NCBI GenBank assembly: GCA_963556195.1
Contig: OY744529.1
Coordinates: 59,542,580 to 59,606,579 of the forward strand
Source of the DNA: Sepiola atlantica
Lineage: Eukaryota > Mollusca > Cephalopoda > Sepiida > Sepiolidae
Direction: 5' to 3'
Length of the DNA: 64,000 nucleotides
Part shown: one piece after another, positions 46,501 to 56,660 of the stretch
How positions within the stretch are numbered: position 1 is the stretch's first letter
How the letters are laid out: each line of letters begins with the position of its first letter
Notes under the pieces: model-generated
Told to the model about the DNA's origin: nothing
Databases searched by the model: none
What the model saw: the letters and a program-made list of their open reading frames with translations, nothing else
Translations under genes and position numbers: made by a program

Positions 46501-46765
46501 CTATCACTTGTATTTTAAATAAGGCAGCTCCCTTATTAAAACTTTCCACTAACTCATCGTCTTCACCATCAGAGAGATAAGCATCCATAACTTGTTCCTC
46601 CAACCGAACTACGTCTTTCAGATATTCATCAATCTGTTCTTTACACAAAATATATTTAGATTCTTCTATCTCACTAGAAGATTTTAACACTTCAAATACG
46701 ACTAATATTTTATCTTTAGCGTATTTTATTTTTTTCAACAAGACATCTGCTGTTAAACTCGCCAT
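43535..46765 (-). CDS. BEL/Pao Gag-protease-reverse transcriptase polyprotein (open frame)
   Basis: A 1076-residue frame; the ATG at 46765 has a good context (GAAAAATGG) and lies about 70 bp after the PBS-like site. Gag: DUF1759-like helical region about 118-295 (PKFSDRDL...LAYLNFHREF). Three CCHC knuckles lie at 341-354, 373-386 and 396-409. Retropepsin (DUF1758-like): catalytic DTGS at 452-455. RT: about 745-930, with motif A LLADIRKAF (D818) and motif C FYVDN (891-894), where the second Asp of YxDD is Asn, a variant I believe occurs in BEL/Pao elements. Peptidase_A17/RNase H begins about 930 and includes VFCDASNLAYG (D1062). The frame ends at an in-frame TGA (43535-43537). RNase H-like coding continues past it in the same frame (GEARLFYAKAKVAP) before a frameshift. 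Confidence 0.93.
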   Translation of the reverse strand: MASLTADVLLKKIKYAKDKILVVFEVLKSSSEIEESKYILCKEQIDEYLKDVVRLEEQVMDAYLSDGEDDELVESFNKGAALFKIQVIEKLTTFKPCKKDVDENSRISKGIKGIDLTPKIVCPKFSDRDLETDKLAYLNFHREFLNCVANLDSDALRLVILKNHLSGYAFHVIKHLSVSDENYRVALDLLSKEFLDEKCIVDSIFSSMLNENRMYNNNVVKKFLTKMKTQLYELKNSFGLDFFEGNSPGNRLLSHIVFNKLTTSFKSELIHKVNGNYPSLNQILENSVEIFKTLEFCEHDSRYRKVDSFKEKSKFRPFEPEKKPSTLKNFHVKTYKVKFKCCFCRNDYHLSRDCNKFPSYEERLKRCSELKLCARCTSSYHLKNLCPYEKNDKITCWSCEQSGHLSALCPSFLKPVVKSNICRLKSSSSLLPVIGITVEVGGEFHTVNCLLDTGSERSYMGKRFSDRFMKEELSSLHRRKYVIKTFIGSQEKDLNEVTLKVSFPDVARSINFLMDEQSDLSFKMKGLEEVISNLKKGDVKLAADFSELRSDVLEIYGLIGIDVIRFLGPLRLTKIKNGSAFESSLGMILFGDPSDFEPHMEIGLNYNQVIGEHASCDVTHVYFALEPKSNHLDPWNGLDGASVDRGIEQMFKLESLGIVNEVSSDYDRKKIEEFSSSIEYRDNNYYIGLSWDLDKLKKVPSNHRVSLAVLDKVVDRLSSQNLYSEYCKVFLDQECEGVIERIHPTPSEFYKYTWIPHRPVFKNDVQCTTKIRPVFNCSLRVNNKPSLNDCAYSGINLYTDMLELLFKFRTDNYVLLADIRKAFLMIRLKNNFDKNRFCFFLKIKDELVCFRYKTLIFGFVSSPFILSYVVKHHVEKHSSGPCRDMLLKNFYVDNLVKTHGSPDELLKLYTEAVNVMEKGSFLLKTCCSNSKLVSARIRADNNYSSHGVPCEKVLGYWYDPESDEIGISKGEVKKSVSTKRDMLSVSSSVFDPLGLVLPITIKGKIILSQVWKSGVAWDQVVPDSLLSVWNSFQANLRDVQKIGFERCSVQTNSPVTLIVFCDASNLAYGIVEYMYQ

Positions 46766-47245
46766 TTTTCAAATCCCTCCCCACCGACTCCTTTCTACAA
46801 GTACTAAGAGAGGGGGGGTTACTACAGACAGTGACACCTACACTTGGCGCCAAATTTTCCCGCCAACTTAAACTGAACAAGACAAGATGGCTGACTCACC
46901 ACGTGGAGACAATAAAATGGCGACACGCACGCGCGCAAGATAAATTACACAATGAACTCAAAGCAGCGACGAAGATAAAACAGAAAATCATTAATTGACT
47001 ATAAAAGCAGCTTATTCAGTCCAGTGAACCTTGATAAGTCTATATACAGTTTGGGCACAAACGACTACCTTTACAGTACAATAAAATAGTGTTTATAGAA
47101 CCACTCCCAAACGATAGACAGATAGAAATGGTCTCGCTCACTATTCTTAGTAAGACAGAGCGTAGAAACCATTAGGCCGAACGCCTCTGTGTTTAAACAT
47201 AGACACAGAATAGAACACAGAGACCTAGAGTTTTATTTATGCAGA
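46766..47245 (-). other. BEL/Pao 5' leader, possibly including the last part of the 5' LTR
   Basis: Unique to the right side of the element. It holds the PBS-like TGGCGCC. Between the PBS and the LTR-shared part are ~393 bp including a CpG-containing ACGCACGCGCGC string and, on the plus strand, TATAAAAG (about 46999) followed by TTCAGTCC. If the PBS marks the LTR end, this stretch is the 3' end of the 5' LTR and the other LTR has lost it. Confidence 0.5.
46835..46852 (-). promoter_or_regulatory. tRNA primer-binding-site-like sequence
   Basis: The minus strand reads TGGCGCCAAGTGTAGGTG. TGGCGCC is the classic start of LTR-element primer-binding sites. It lies 393 bp from the end of the LTR-shared sequence rather than adjacent to it. 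Confidence 0.5.
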
Positions 47246-48174
47246 ATATCGCAATTTTAACCACGTACAGGCCAAAATCGATACACGTAAGGACCTCGGG
47301 CAATAACTAGACAATTAAATAAACAGTAAGAGAAAAAAAAACAAGCTATTTTAAACAACAAATAATTTATTGAAGAAAAAGAAAAAAAAGGTAAAATGGG
47401 TTCGGCAGAAAGTTCATGTTCAAAGTTCACTTCATAGACTGAATTTAAGTTCCGATGGACACACGGAAAGGCTGCATAAATAAAGTCCTAATTATGCTGC
47501 CCGAAGGCTTATTAACTTTGCTAGGAAAGACATGTCAGAAAAAAGTGAAAACTTACTTGAAAGAATTTTGTTAGTAAAATAAAAAATACCAGAAGAATAT
47601 AGAAAAGTCCTTTTTGTTCGCGCTGTTTGTTTCCTTTGATTGTTCATTTTTTTTTTATTGACATCGCATCGTTTCTTCGATCGACTCCTTTTGAGAATAG
47701 TGGCACTCTTCCACGTCAACTCTTCATTTGGAGACATCTTTCGGAACACACTTCGTTTTGTCTTTTCCAAAGGCACATTTGCCTTTCAAATGAATATCTT
47801 CCTTGTTTCTGTTTTTAGACTTCAGTGGACTTCTCCGTCCAACGTAAATATTCAACCTCGAACACTAGTTGAAACTCCAACTTCTTTGAAGATTTTTACA
47901 GGCATGCTCTCTACATATTCCTGTTTTAACATTCTTGTTTTTAGGACTTCTTCATGTCCGAGTTGAGTCGACCGACCTCTCCACCTCGAGATCGTTTCAG
48001 CAACTAACTTGAATTTCGCGGTTATTTCAACGGCTTCCGGCGTCAAACGCCCACGCTTCCGACACCGACACGTGCCATCAGCAGCAGTCATTCATTACAA
48101 GTTCTTAAAAAAGGGGGTTTTAGAAGAAGAAGAAAAGAAAAGAAGAAGAAGAAGAAGAAAATAAATTTCTGACA
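47246..48174 (-). repeat. 5' LTR of the BEL/Pao element (shared part)
   Basis: 929 bp, near-identical to 41018-41948: one base change, one extra A in a poly-A tract and one fewer GAA triplet. The outer edge (48174) is the TGTCAG start. Confidence 0.92.
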
Positions 48175-48214
48175 ATGAAGATGTATTTATATTTATACGT
48201 GCACACATATACAC

Positions 48215-48262
48215 ACAGAGTCCTGGGCAACGTCGGGTAGGTACAGCTTGTTTAATATATTC
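48215..48262 (-). repeat. Fragment of the AGCTGTACC...GTTGCCC dispersed repeat
   Basis: The minus strand reads AAGCTGTACCTACCCGACGT followed by TGCCCAGGACTC, matching the starts at 7347 and 62536. It sits about 40 bp from the BEL/Pao insertion, so the BEL element landed in or beside this repeat. Confidence 0.6.
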
Positions 48263-49419
48263 GTTAATCTTCAGATTGCTATCGATTTGCGACCAAATTT
48301 TCAGATTATAATTTTTTTCCATTTTTCAAATAGATGTTTAATTAATCTGTCACTTACACTTGAAATGACACATTAATTCCGAGTGGCAAGATCGGAAGAA
48401 TGATGCTATCTTGAAAAGAATAAAAGGAAGATATGATTAATGAAGTACAACATATTTATTAAACCAATATTCAATTCATATGGCCTACAATATCTTTATT
48501 ATTAGTCATAATTTCAACATTTTTCTCAGGAACTTAGTTGAAAGTAAATCTCAAATCTTTCAATGGACAGCATAACTAACGAAGTAATGGAGAATTGGAT
48601 ACAAAGAGTGACGGATAGTGTAACGATGCGAGTGATAGACAACATTATGAACAAATTGACGGACAATGCAATAAACCAAGTATCAAATCACGGCCACCAA
48701 TGAACAACGAACATCAGAAACAAACCATGAACAGCACTAATAACTAACCGAACCTCTGACGTACGCTGAACAAAGGAACACGCATATAATGCATGGCTGT
48801 TTGTTGCTTCTTCTACAGAAACTAATAGCATATACTGTACAGTGTGAGTGTCTTCACTGTTCGTAACGCAACCATACACTACATTAATGGTCTGATTTTT
48901 ATGTTTTGTAAAGCCCATTTTCAGTGCCTGATTGCCTCCTGCCACTAAGCTATAAATTATAAATCTCATTTGTCTAATATTACAAAATTAAGATTTACTG
49001 CTATATACTACATGCAGGCTATGTTATTGCCCATATTGTAGGTCAGAGGTGATCTCTGGATGTCTATGTAACTTGAGGATGTGCCATCATGGAGAAGAAG
49101 CAAGCGGTGACAATTTTATCTTTAAACATTCTTTATTCATCTAAACTATAAATATCCATTTTTCCTTAAATAGTAATTGCTTCCAGATAAACCATCCTCA
49201 CATGGGTCTATGTGGCCGGACTATATATGGCAATCTAACTTCACTAAAAATTTATCAACTACTGAAAATAAATAAAATAGAAACCAGAAGACTAAAAGAA
49301 CAAGTAATTTTATGATGATAATAGAAAACAGTTTATCCAATTTAATGAGGTGGATCAACAACAATTTCTTTGACTATGGAAAAGCAAGTTTAAGTAGTAA
49401 GAGAAAGAAGCTTTATAAT
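48263..49419. other. Intergenic, no gene seen
   Basis: The minus-strand frame at 48688-48969 (93 residues) has no recognisable domain. Confidence 0.5.
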
Positions 49420-49560
49420 ATTATTAGCTGGCTTCACCTGCTTGCTATCGCTTCGCAATTGAATTCCTATTTACTGCTTGAAATTAATGAAACGTAACTA
49501 ATCGATAAGAGAAAACAGACAAAACTACTTTCTCTCCTACTTTCTTTCTCTCTTTCCGTC
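49420..49560 (-). repeat. Dispersed repeat C, copy 2
   Basis: The reverse complement matches 21440-21535 (ATCGATTAGTT, AATTGCGAAGCGATAGCAA, GAAGCCAGCTAATAAT). Confidence 0.7.
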
Positions 49561-49587
49561 ACATGCACATAAACACACACTACTATT

Positions 49588-49735
49588 ATTTATTAGATAA
49601 TATTGAGTATTCTAAGTGGAAACAGCATCTGACAGCTTAAAAACTGAATTCTGAATTGTTTATTAGGTAATATTGAGTATTTGAAGCAGCAGCAGTCAAC
49701 GCCAACAGCTTAAAAACTAAATTCAGAATTATTGA
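49588..49735. repeat. 74-bp tandem duplication
   Basis: TTATTAGATAATATTGAGTA...CAGCTTAAAAACTGAATTCT is followed by a second version with TTATTAGGTAATATTGAGTA...CAGCTTAAAAACTAAATTCA. Confidence 0.8.
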
Positions 49736-50753
49736 CCAGTATCAATCTTTGAAAGAAGCAGCAGCAGTTGTCGCTATTCTGCTTACTACCTTTTGTCCAC
49801 CTTCTTATTCATACTTCTCCTACCTCCTCTTCTTTATACTGCGAATCAGGTTAGACACACATATGTTCATATTTATTATATAGACTATGTGTAGGTGTTA
49901 AAGTTCAATAGTTGTTCGAGTTTGCTGAGTGTGTCAGAAAGAATGATGAAAATCGTGGACATTCGTGGATTAACTTTAGATGAATTTGGGGTTGCGGATA
50001 TTGATCTTTTGGTCTTTTTATGATGATCAGATAAGAACATTATGTTATTCGATTTTCTAGATTTCTCAAAGCTTCCAAAAATAGAAACCATATTTTGTTC
50101 GATTTTTGTAGATTTCTAAAAGCTTTTGAGAATCGAATAGGTAAACAGATCTCATAAGAATTGACATGAAGCAGAAAGAACACGCTAGCATGTCAGAAAT
50201 TATTTCCATAGTTTGAGAAAATTATTTTCCGAATATTAATATTCAAGCATTCTGGATGTTTCAAAAATTTAGATATTGTGAAGAAAATAAAATAAGAAAA
50301 TCACAATATACACCGAATATATAAATAATACGCACATATCAGTGTGTACGTGTGTCTGTGTATATATGTGTTTATAATGTATGTATAAATATATCTGTTT
50401 ATTTGCTGTATATGTAGATATGTATGTATGTATTTATCTATTTTAAAAATATTTTCTAATCTTTTTATTTTTTCTGAATGCCAGACAATCACCCGATATT
50501 TCAGAGACTCCAACCGAGACATCTTTTTAGGATTCCAACTGTCCCTTTAAGTGAAATTGTATGGATCTCTCTTGCACTTGCTTCATCGGATATATTCGCC
50601 AGGTAGCTTTTGAAATTCTTTTTCCTGAGCCTGGTAGCTCCTATGATTACTGGAATCATGGCGATCTTCCTTAGAAAACTTGGTTAGTTAGAATCAATTA
50701 TCGATCTGTCAGATTTATTGCTATATGGATCTAAGTTGACAAATACGACAAGA
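49736..50753. other. Intergenic, no gene seen
   Basis: TG/CA-rich stretches at 50340-50440 give short Tyr/Ile frames. A segment near 50580-50670 (GCTTCATCGGATATATTCGC...CTGGTAGCTCCTATGATTAC) is less AT-rich and could be a repeat scrap, but it is not identified. Confidence 0.5.
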
Positions 50754-51300
50754 TTATATATATATATATATATATATACTAGTAACATACCCGTCCGAGG
50801 ATAGGCATAAGCAATAACAATAACATTAATTTTAAATTTCAATGTTTTTTTTCTTTCTTTGCGGGATATGGTACGGTTTCAGTTACCCCTTCCCCCCTAA
50901 ATGGTAAAATTGTCAAAAATACAATAATGTGTCCACGTGACTCACCCTGTTGCCTAGAATACATATTCCATAATTCATAATGATAAGTTCAATAGTTGAG
51001 GATTTTACTAAGAACATACATATTATTGATGCTCACACGAACACACCAATCCTTATTAAAATGTATTACTTAATATAACTCAAAATTTCATGTAAAGCAA
51101 TTCTTTTCTCTATTAATTTTTTTGTATCTAACTTATTTAAAAGTTTTTGGAGAGGGTGCGAGTTTGGGTGGACGCACCCCCATAAATGATAAAGTATATA
51201 AATAAATAATGTGGCCATGTTACTTGCCGAATTTCAAAAGGATCGGTTCATTAGTTTAGGAAATTATGCTGTACATAGAAATATATATATAAAAATATAT
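50754..51300 (+). repeat. (AT)n plus dispersed ACTAGTAACATACCCGTCC repeat
   Basis: An AT run (50754-50778) touches ACTAGTAACATACCCGTCCG, a variant of the ACTAGCTGTACCC start. The unit appears to run to about 51290 and ends with a CCGAATTTCAAAAGGATCGG-type segment and a second AT-rich run. The ends flanked by AT resemble other copies (7347, 62536). Confidence 0.55.
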
Positions 51301-51617
51301 ACACATACACAACTTTATATATACACTCGATATGACCCAATGAATGCTGACTAAATCCTTCAGTCTCACTCCCAAAATTATGTTATGAAATGTAAAAAAT
51401 AAGAATGAAAAGGGTAATATGGTGTTTTGGGCTGGACACAAAACGATATAGTGTTCCTCATTCAATCGCGAACATCACTAGATATTCATGTTAGTATATA
51501 TGGATGTTTGTGTGTGTACGTGTTTGTCTGTATATCTATGTAAGTAACTATGTCAATATATATGTGTGTGTGGTATGTTTTTATGAAATTGATTTTTGTA
51601 TTGTACATATGTGTATA
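51301..51617. other. Intergenic, no gene seen
   Basis: No supportable feature. It ends at the TA target of the MITE. Confidence 0.5.
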
Positions 51618-51862
51618 CGAAGCCTGTCTAAAAAGTATCCGACCTTAGGCCAGAAAAAATATTTCAAATACGTGATGGGGTTGGGACTGTAATCTCCTTC
51701 AAAGTAGGCCCCTTGTGCTTGCACATACTTAGCCCATCCACTGCCGGAAACACCTCTGGAAGTCTTCTTTTGGAATGGTGAAGGGGATTAGGGTCCCAAC
51801 CCTGTCACGTATTTGAAATATTTTTTCTGGCCTAAGGTCGGATACTTTCTAGACAGACCTCG
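51618..51862 (-). mobile_element. Mariner-derived MITE (245 bp), complete
   Basis: Bounded by TA on both sides (51616-51617, 51863-51864). Terminal inverted repeats are about 75 bp. The left end is CGAAGCCTGTCTAAAAAGTA and the right end is the inverse of CGAGGTCTGTCTAGAAAGTA; both continue into TCCGACCTTAGGCC. The interior, read on the minus strand, gives FTIPKEDFQRCF and WAKYVQAQGAYFEGDY, the C-terminal tail of mariner-type transposases. It is therefore a deletion derivative of a mariner, not an unrelated MITE. Confidence 0.92.
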
Positions 51863-51864
51863 TA

Positions 51865-52986
51865 TAATTATCTGTATAATATGTGCATGCATTTGCATAT
51901 GTATATAGAAAACCCTCTAGCTGGGCACTGTTAGTGTAGTATTAACACAGCATGACGTTGCTAGCTATAAATGCAATCTGCCCCCCTTAATAAGAGAAAA
52001 TTATCCTGACCGAACAAAAACTAAATCTAGATCATGGCTAACCCTTCTTCTCATCCTTCTCAATTGTACTTATATACAACTCCCCGCATACACACTCACG
52101 TACTAACTCCTTCTCACAAACATATTCATTCACTACGAATCAAAACTACTTAACCACAAATAACAGCCTTACCAATGAACACAATCAACACATCCTCACA
52201 AACATTTAGATATTTAAACCTCTTTTGCCCTCAATTTAATTTCAAATCATCAGCACATCCTGAACGAAACTACATTTCACTTATCTCTCGCCAAAAATAA
52301 AATCATTTTTCTTCTTTTTCTTTTCCTTTTCTTTATTGTCATGCTCACAGCACATTTCAACGCATTCTTTCAAACACACTTATATTCACACATTCCTGGT
52401 CAATACTCCTACCCTCCAAAAATGTCACACCTGACCACAACAAAATCTCCCCTCTCCCCTCTCACCCTTTCGACTACTTCTTTTATACTATTACCCACCC
52501 TCCGCCTATTTTCAAGTTATCTTCATTTCTTCAAATCTTTTTCTAAAACTATGATACCACCTACATACCAAAGGCACAGAGTTCCCCCTTCCCTCCTCTT
52601 TCCCCAGCCCCTCAAAATCCATGCCACCCCTCACCACGACAAAAACCTCAGCACCCCCTCCTCTCTCTCCCACCTAAGGCAAATGCACTAACACTCTCAC
52701 CCCTCCCCTTTTTCACTGCTGCCTTAATGTACCCACTCAAAGCTTTCCATATTCATTTCACTCTTTGCCACTCGTCCAGCGCTCTTAATAGCCACGGCTA
52801 CTACTTTTCCTCATCAACCCATCATGTCAACCCAATATTTCGATGTACTTGCATAACATTTTTCTTAAAATTATCATCCTGAGGAAGTCTTACAATAAAG
52901 AGGAAACGTTGATGAATATATAAAAAATATCTCTTGGTTTTTCCTTTTTCATTTCCCATTACGTCGGATTACTCTCATCCTTCCTT

Positions 52987-52990
<4 letters not shown>
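51865..52990. other. Intergenic, CT-rich part
   Basis: 52,300-52,700 is C/T-rich and yields a 116-residue Ser/Pro/His-rich frame (52341-52691) that looks like composition, not a gene. No other feature. Confidence 0.5.

Positions 52991-53041
<51 letters not shown>
52991..53041. repeat. (AT)n microsatellite
   Basis: 51-bp AT run. Confidence 0.97.
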
Positions 53042-53044
<3 letters not shown>

Positions 53045-53507
53045 CTCCACAATAATTACAATATAATTGTATATTGAATTTTGTCCACTTAGAAATTTGG
53101 TAAGTTGCCTTATTTCATATTGGCAACATTTCCTCCGTTTTCTAGTCGTTTGATCGTAATTGATTGGTCTTGCAATTCTTAGGTACAATGAAAGAAAATC
53201 AAGTTGTCATGACAATGGATATTATTATGGACAGACATGTAGTTAAAGGCCATTGAATTATTGTTATTATTTATTTGTCCATACTAAATGAATGTGTCCT
53301 TTGGGATAATCACATTTGGAGATAGAGAGAGAGAGAAATAGAGAGAAAGAGAGAGAGAGAAAGAGAGGGGGTTAGTCTTCTATATGGTTATTACCACTAA
53401 CTTTCTTAATATGCCTATAACTAATTTGTTGATAATTGCTACCCATTCATGAATGCATCAATTTTATATAGCTGACCAACTTTTTTGAGAAACACAATAT
53501 TCATCAA
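53042..53507. other. Intergenic with (GA)n tract
   Basis: (GA)n at 53322-53368. No gene. Confidence 0.5.
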
Positions 53508-53705
53508 ATGAAGATTACTTTCTCCTTTTTGTCTTCATTTATTTTGATATCTTTTGCTGTATTTACAAAATACTGTGATTTGTATTGCAATGGTAAATCA
53601 AAAGGGTTTCAATATTTTGACAATTCAGCAGCTCCTGGTGCTTTTGCTGAGGTCGTCAAGGTGACAAACTACACTGGACTGTTCAGTCTATCCGATACTT
53701 ACTAA
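53508..53705 (+). CDS. Hypothetical 65-residue ORF with a signal-peptide-like start
   Basis: MKITFSFLSSFILISFAVFT is a short basic start and a 16-18 residue hydrophobic core, as in secretory signal peptides. It is followed by a hydrophilic ~45-residue segment (CDLYCNGKSKGF...). It resembles no family I know. The ATG has a fair context (TCAAATGA), but there is no visible promoter or polyadenylation site close by. The surroundings are transposon-rich AT-DNA, in which hydrophobic chance frames are frequent. It could be a first exon, a small secreted protein, or noise. Confidence 0.15.
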   Translation: MKITFSFLSSFILISFAVFTKYCDLYCNGKSKGFQYFDNSAAPGAFAEVVKVTNYTGLFSLSDTY

Positions 53706-55929
53706 TGTAAATAATATTTACTTATACAATTGTTCATGCTTATTTTCTATTCTCCAACCCCGGAAACACATGTCTTTATCGATTGTATTGGGGCATTAAT
53801 GTATTCTTCCTGTAATAATTATGTTTGTGGTTTTGCCCCTTTGCATATCATATTAAGTAGCACCTTACATGTTCTGCATTTCTCTTTTATGTCTGTCTTC
53901 AACAAACTGCTTTTGTGTGAATGAATATGTATATATATAAACCCAAGTGCTTCTTTATTATTTTCTTTTCCTTCTTCCAACCCCATGTGTTATCCCAAAT
54001 AAAACAACCCTGAAAATGTTGGCATCGTGTGTGAGAAAGATACACCCAAAACATGTGATCGCTTAAACTATAAAATGTAGGATATCAAATATTCATTACA
54101 TTTACAGTGTTTTAAAAGAAATATATTGATTGCCGTTAATACAAAAATTTGAATGTAACTTCTTGTAACTAGAGTAATAAATATTGCGATTTAGTAACAA
54201 TTTTATTATCACAAAATGTAATTCAATCATTTTACAACTGTTCTATACAGTAAAACTTTTTAACAGAAACAATATATAGTACACAAACCCAGGTATTTTA
54301 AAAATGCATGTTGAATTTTACTAGCATTGTAAAAATAAGAAGTATATTTAAACAAAATAGTTAAGTTAATTAACATTTAATGGGGAGTTACTTCGCTAGA
54401 TAACTGAACTTCAATTTAAAACAAACTCCAAAACAATTTGAGGCTACGGTTTTATGTAACCCTAACCCAATCAACAACCAATATAACGCCCTTATGTGTG
54501 ACAACTAGTTACTGTCATCCTGACTGAACACTTCTTTAGTGTTCTGGGCTTATACCTTCAGTGTTGATTGTATGTGGCGTCACCAAATATTTGGTCCGGG
54601 ACACCAGTGCTGATGAAGTCCACCCTCTTGAAGAAAGGCTGGTAGGGTCAAAACATCTTTGTCGACTGGACAGTACCTCCTCCCACGTTGTGTTTGTTTA
54701 ATCGGGAAATACAGTCCGGCGTTGTCCAGTTGGAGCACCAGCAATGGGAAGAGTGGTACATCTGAAAAAGAAAATAAACGGTAGATGAAACAGACAGTCT
54801 GGCTATTAAAACACAACAATATTTTTGATTTTGGTTTAAGGATAAAAATATGTATCTTTCCTCAAAACTAGTATGTAAAGGAACTCAACGTCTTTCGTAG
54901 ATAGATAGGGTTAATTGTTTTCGATTCTGGATGTAGCGTGGCGATTTTCTACTTCAATTTTGCAACTTGACAACTAATGGGCAATCGACTCGAAAACTTT
55001 TCGTTCTGGGTTTTTAGAAAAGTAATTCGTATCGAAGGGGGTGGGTAGGTGCGGCAGCTCTCCCAACTAAGTCTGAATCTCACTCTGTTTTCTGACTGAT
55101 CTCTGTCTCTACTCTTCTATTCTGGTTTCTCAGACAAATTTGCATAAATTGATTGGGGTAAAATAAAGAATAGTTAACAGTTGAGCAAGCAATCTGATTG
55201 GTCGCTGGTTTACATCGTCCACCCTGAGGGCCGGACTTTTTTGTCAATCACCCTGCCTCGTTCTCGTTCGGCCTAGATTTTCTCGTGCACTCAGCTTGCT
55301 TGTCATCTGTGACAGCGATAACATTCAAGCTGACTCTTGACCTCTCGTTTTCTCATGCTTGGTGAATTTACCAGACTGTTTAGAAAATGAACTTTCAAAA
55401 TTAAGATGAAGAAAAAGTTTATAACAGTTCAAATGTTATTGAAAATTTCCATATTGAAAAAAAAATTACTTCTTAAATTAGATGTTGATGCCGAAGAATA
55501 CAACGGCTATAATTGCTCAAAATGAGAATATTTCTAAAGCAGGTTATGTTATGAAAAAGATTTTCCAACAGAAGAGGAAACAAGTTTTTATTTTCACGAA
55601 TATGGAAAATATTTGAAATAAATCAATTGTGGTAATTTTAAATATTTCCATTTGATACAACAGTTCAGTGGATGTCTTTCTGTTTTATAATGATTAGTGT
55701 TGTTAAATTGAAGACTCGCAAAATTCTTTGACAAATATCTTTATGTAAGTTTCTGATATACATATATAAGATATAAAAGAGCATGGGATTATAAACTGAA
55801 ACCTACTAATACATTCAGAGACACATTCACCAATTTTTTAATCACCTCCTTTGACATATTTAAAAAAATCTTGTTTACTTATATTTTATTGGTTTTGTCT
55901 TCTTGTTAATATAAATTGATTTTAATTAT
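53706..55929. other. Intergenic, no gene seen
   Basis: The minus-strand frame 54819-54580 (79 residues) lies in a slightly GC-richer patch but matches nothing I recognise. 55200-55380 is another GC-richer patch of unknown nature. Confidence 0.5.
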
Positions 55930-56660
55930 ATAATGTATAATTGTAGCCCAGTGCAGTGACCTGAAGGGTAACTTAGCCCCAAACCTTAACTTCAAGTGTA
56001 GGAGATGCATGGTACAGGTACATACTATTGACGAACGTTCTCACAAAGAGATGGTACTCAATGACAATACCCTGGAGGTAGTAGACTCTTTCTGCTACCT
56101 AGAGGATATGCTAAGTACAGATGATGGATCTAAACTCAGTATAGCCACAAGGGTGAAATTTCGTGAGCTGTTGCCTCTGATAGCATCATGAGCTATCCTC
56201 TCTACATCCGGGGTAAGTTGTATAGCAGCTGTGTCGGGAGCGTCATGTTATATGGCATTAAATACTAGGCCCTCACCCAGCGCTCTCTCGCCTAACTGCA
56301 GCGCAATGACAAATCAATGATTAGATGGATTTTCAATGGGAAATCTTACCAAACCCAACATACCAGGTCAGAGGATTTGCTGAAAGCACTACATTAGCCC
56401 AGCAGGTTATTCTTAGAACGAATCGGTCATGCTGTTATGGCCATGTGAAGCATTCATCCTCTTGGATAAACCACTGTAGAACATAGATACCGTAAATTGC
56501 AGAAAGGTTGGCCGGCCAAGGAAAACTTTAAAGCAAGTGAATTGACAAGACTGCACAGAGTAGAATTTGGAGACAGGTTACCTGCTGAACCGTGAGAACT
56601 GGAAAGTGGACTTGCGTAACATGAGAAAACTTTTTACCTGTAAACAAGGGAAAAGTGATT
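55930..56660 (+). pseudogene. RTE/L2-like non-LTR ORF2 C-terminal part
   Basis: The readable plus-strand series across frames is VVDSFCYLEDMLSTDDGS, LSIATRVKF, FRELLPLIAS, LSLYIRGKLYSSCVGSVMLY, RSLA.LQRNDKSMIRWI, IGHAVMA and GWPAKE. The order FCYLGDMLS...KFRELLPL...RGK.Y.SCV.S.MLYG...LQRND..MIR is the thumb and C-terminal region of RTE-type RTs. The catalytic YADD core is not included. Several stops; inactive. Same family type as 58990-59237. Confidence 0.8.

Larger units (their letters stand above)
41018..48174 (-). mobile_element. Young BEL/Pao LTR retrotransposon
   Basis: The minus-strand element has terminal direct repeats at 41018-41948 and 47246-48174. A polypurine tract GGGAGAG abuts the TGTCAG start of the 3' LTR. 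A PBS-like TGGCGCC lies at 46846-46852. The interior is Gag-protease-RT-RNase H-integrase in BEL/Pao order. The LTR copies differ by one substitution (A at about 41318 versus T at about 47546) and by length in a poly-A and a GAA tract, so the insertion is very recent. Despite this, pol has a stop and a frameshift in RNase H and a deletion in integrase, so it is non-autonomous as it stands. A clear target-site duplication was not found. Confidence 0.93.

Noticed and set aside
52341..52691. 116-residue Ser/Pro/His-rich frame
   Set aside because: It follows the CT-rich composition of the strand. No domain, signal or second copy was seen.
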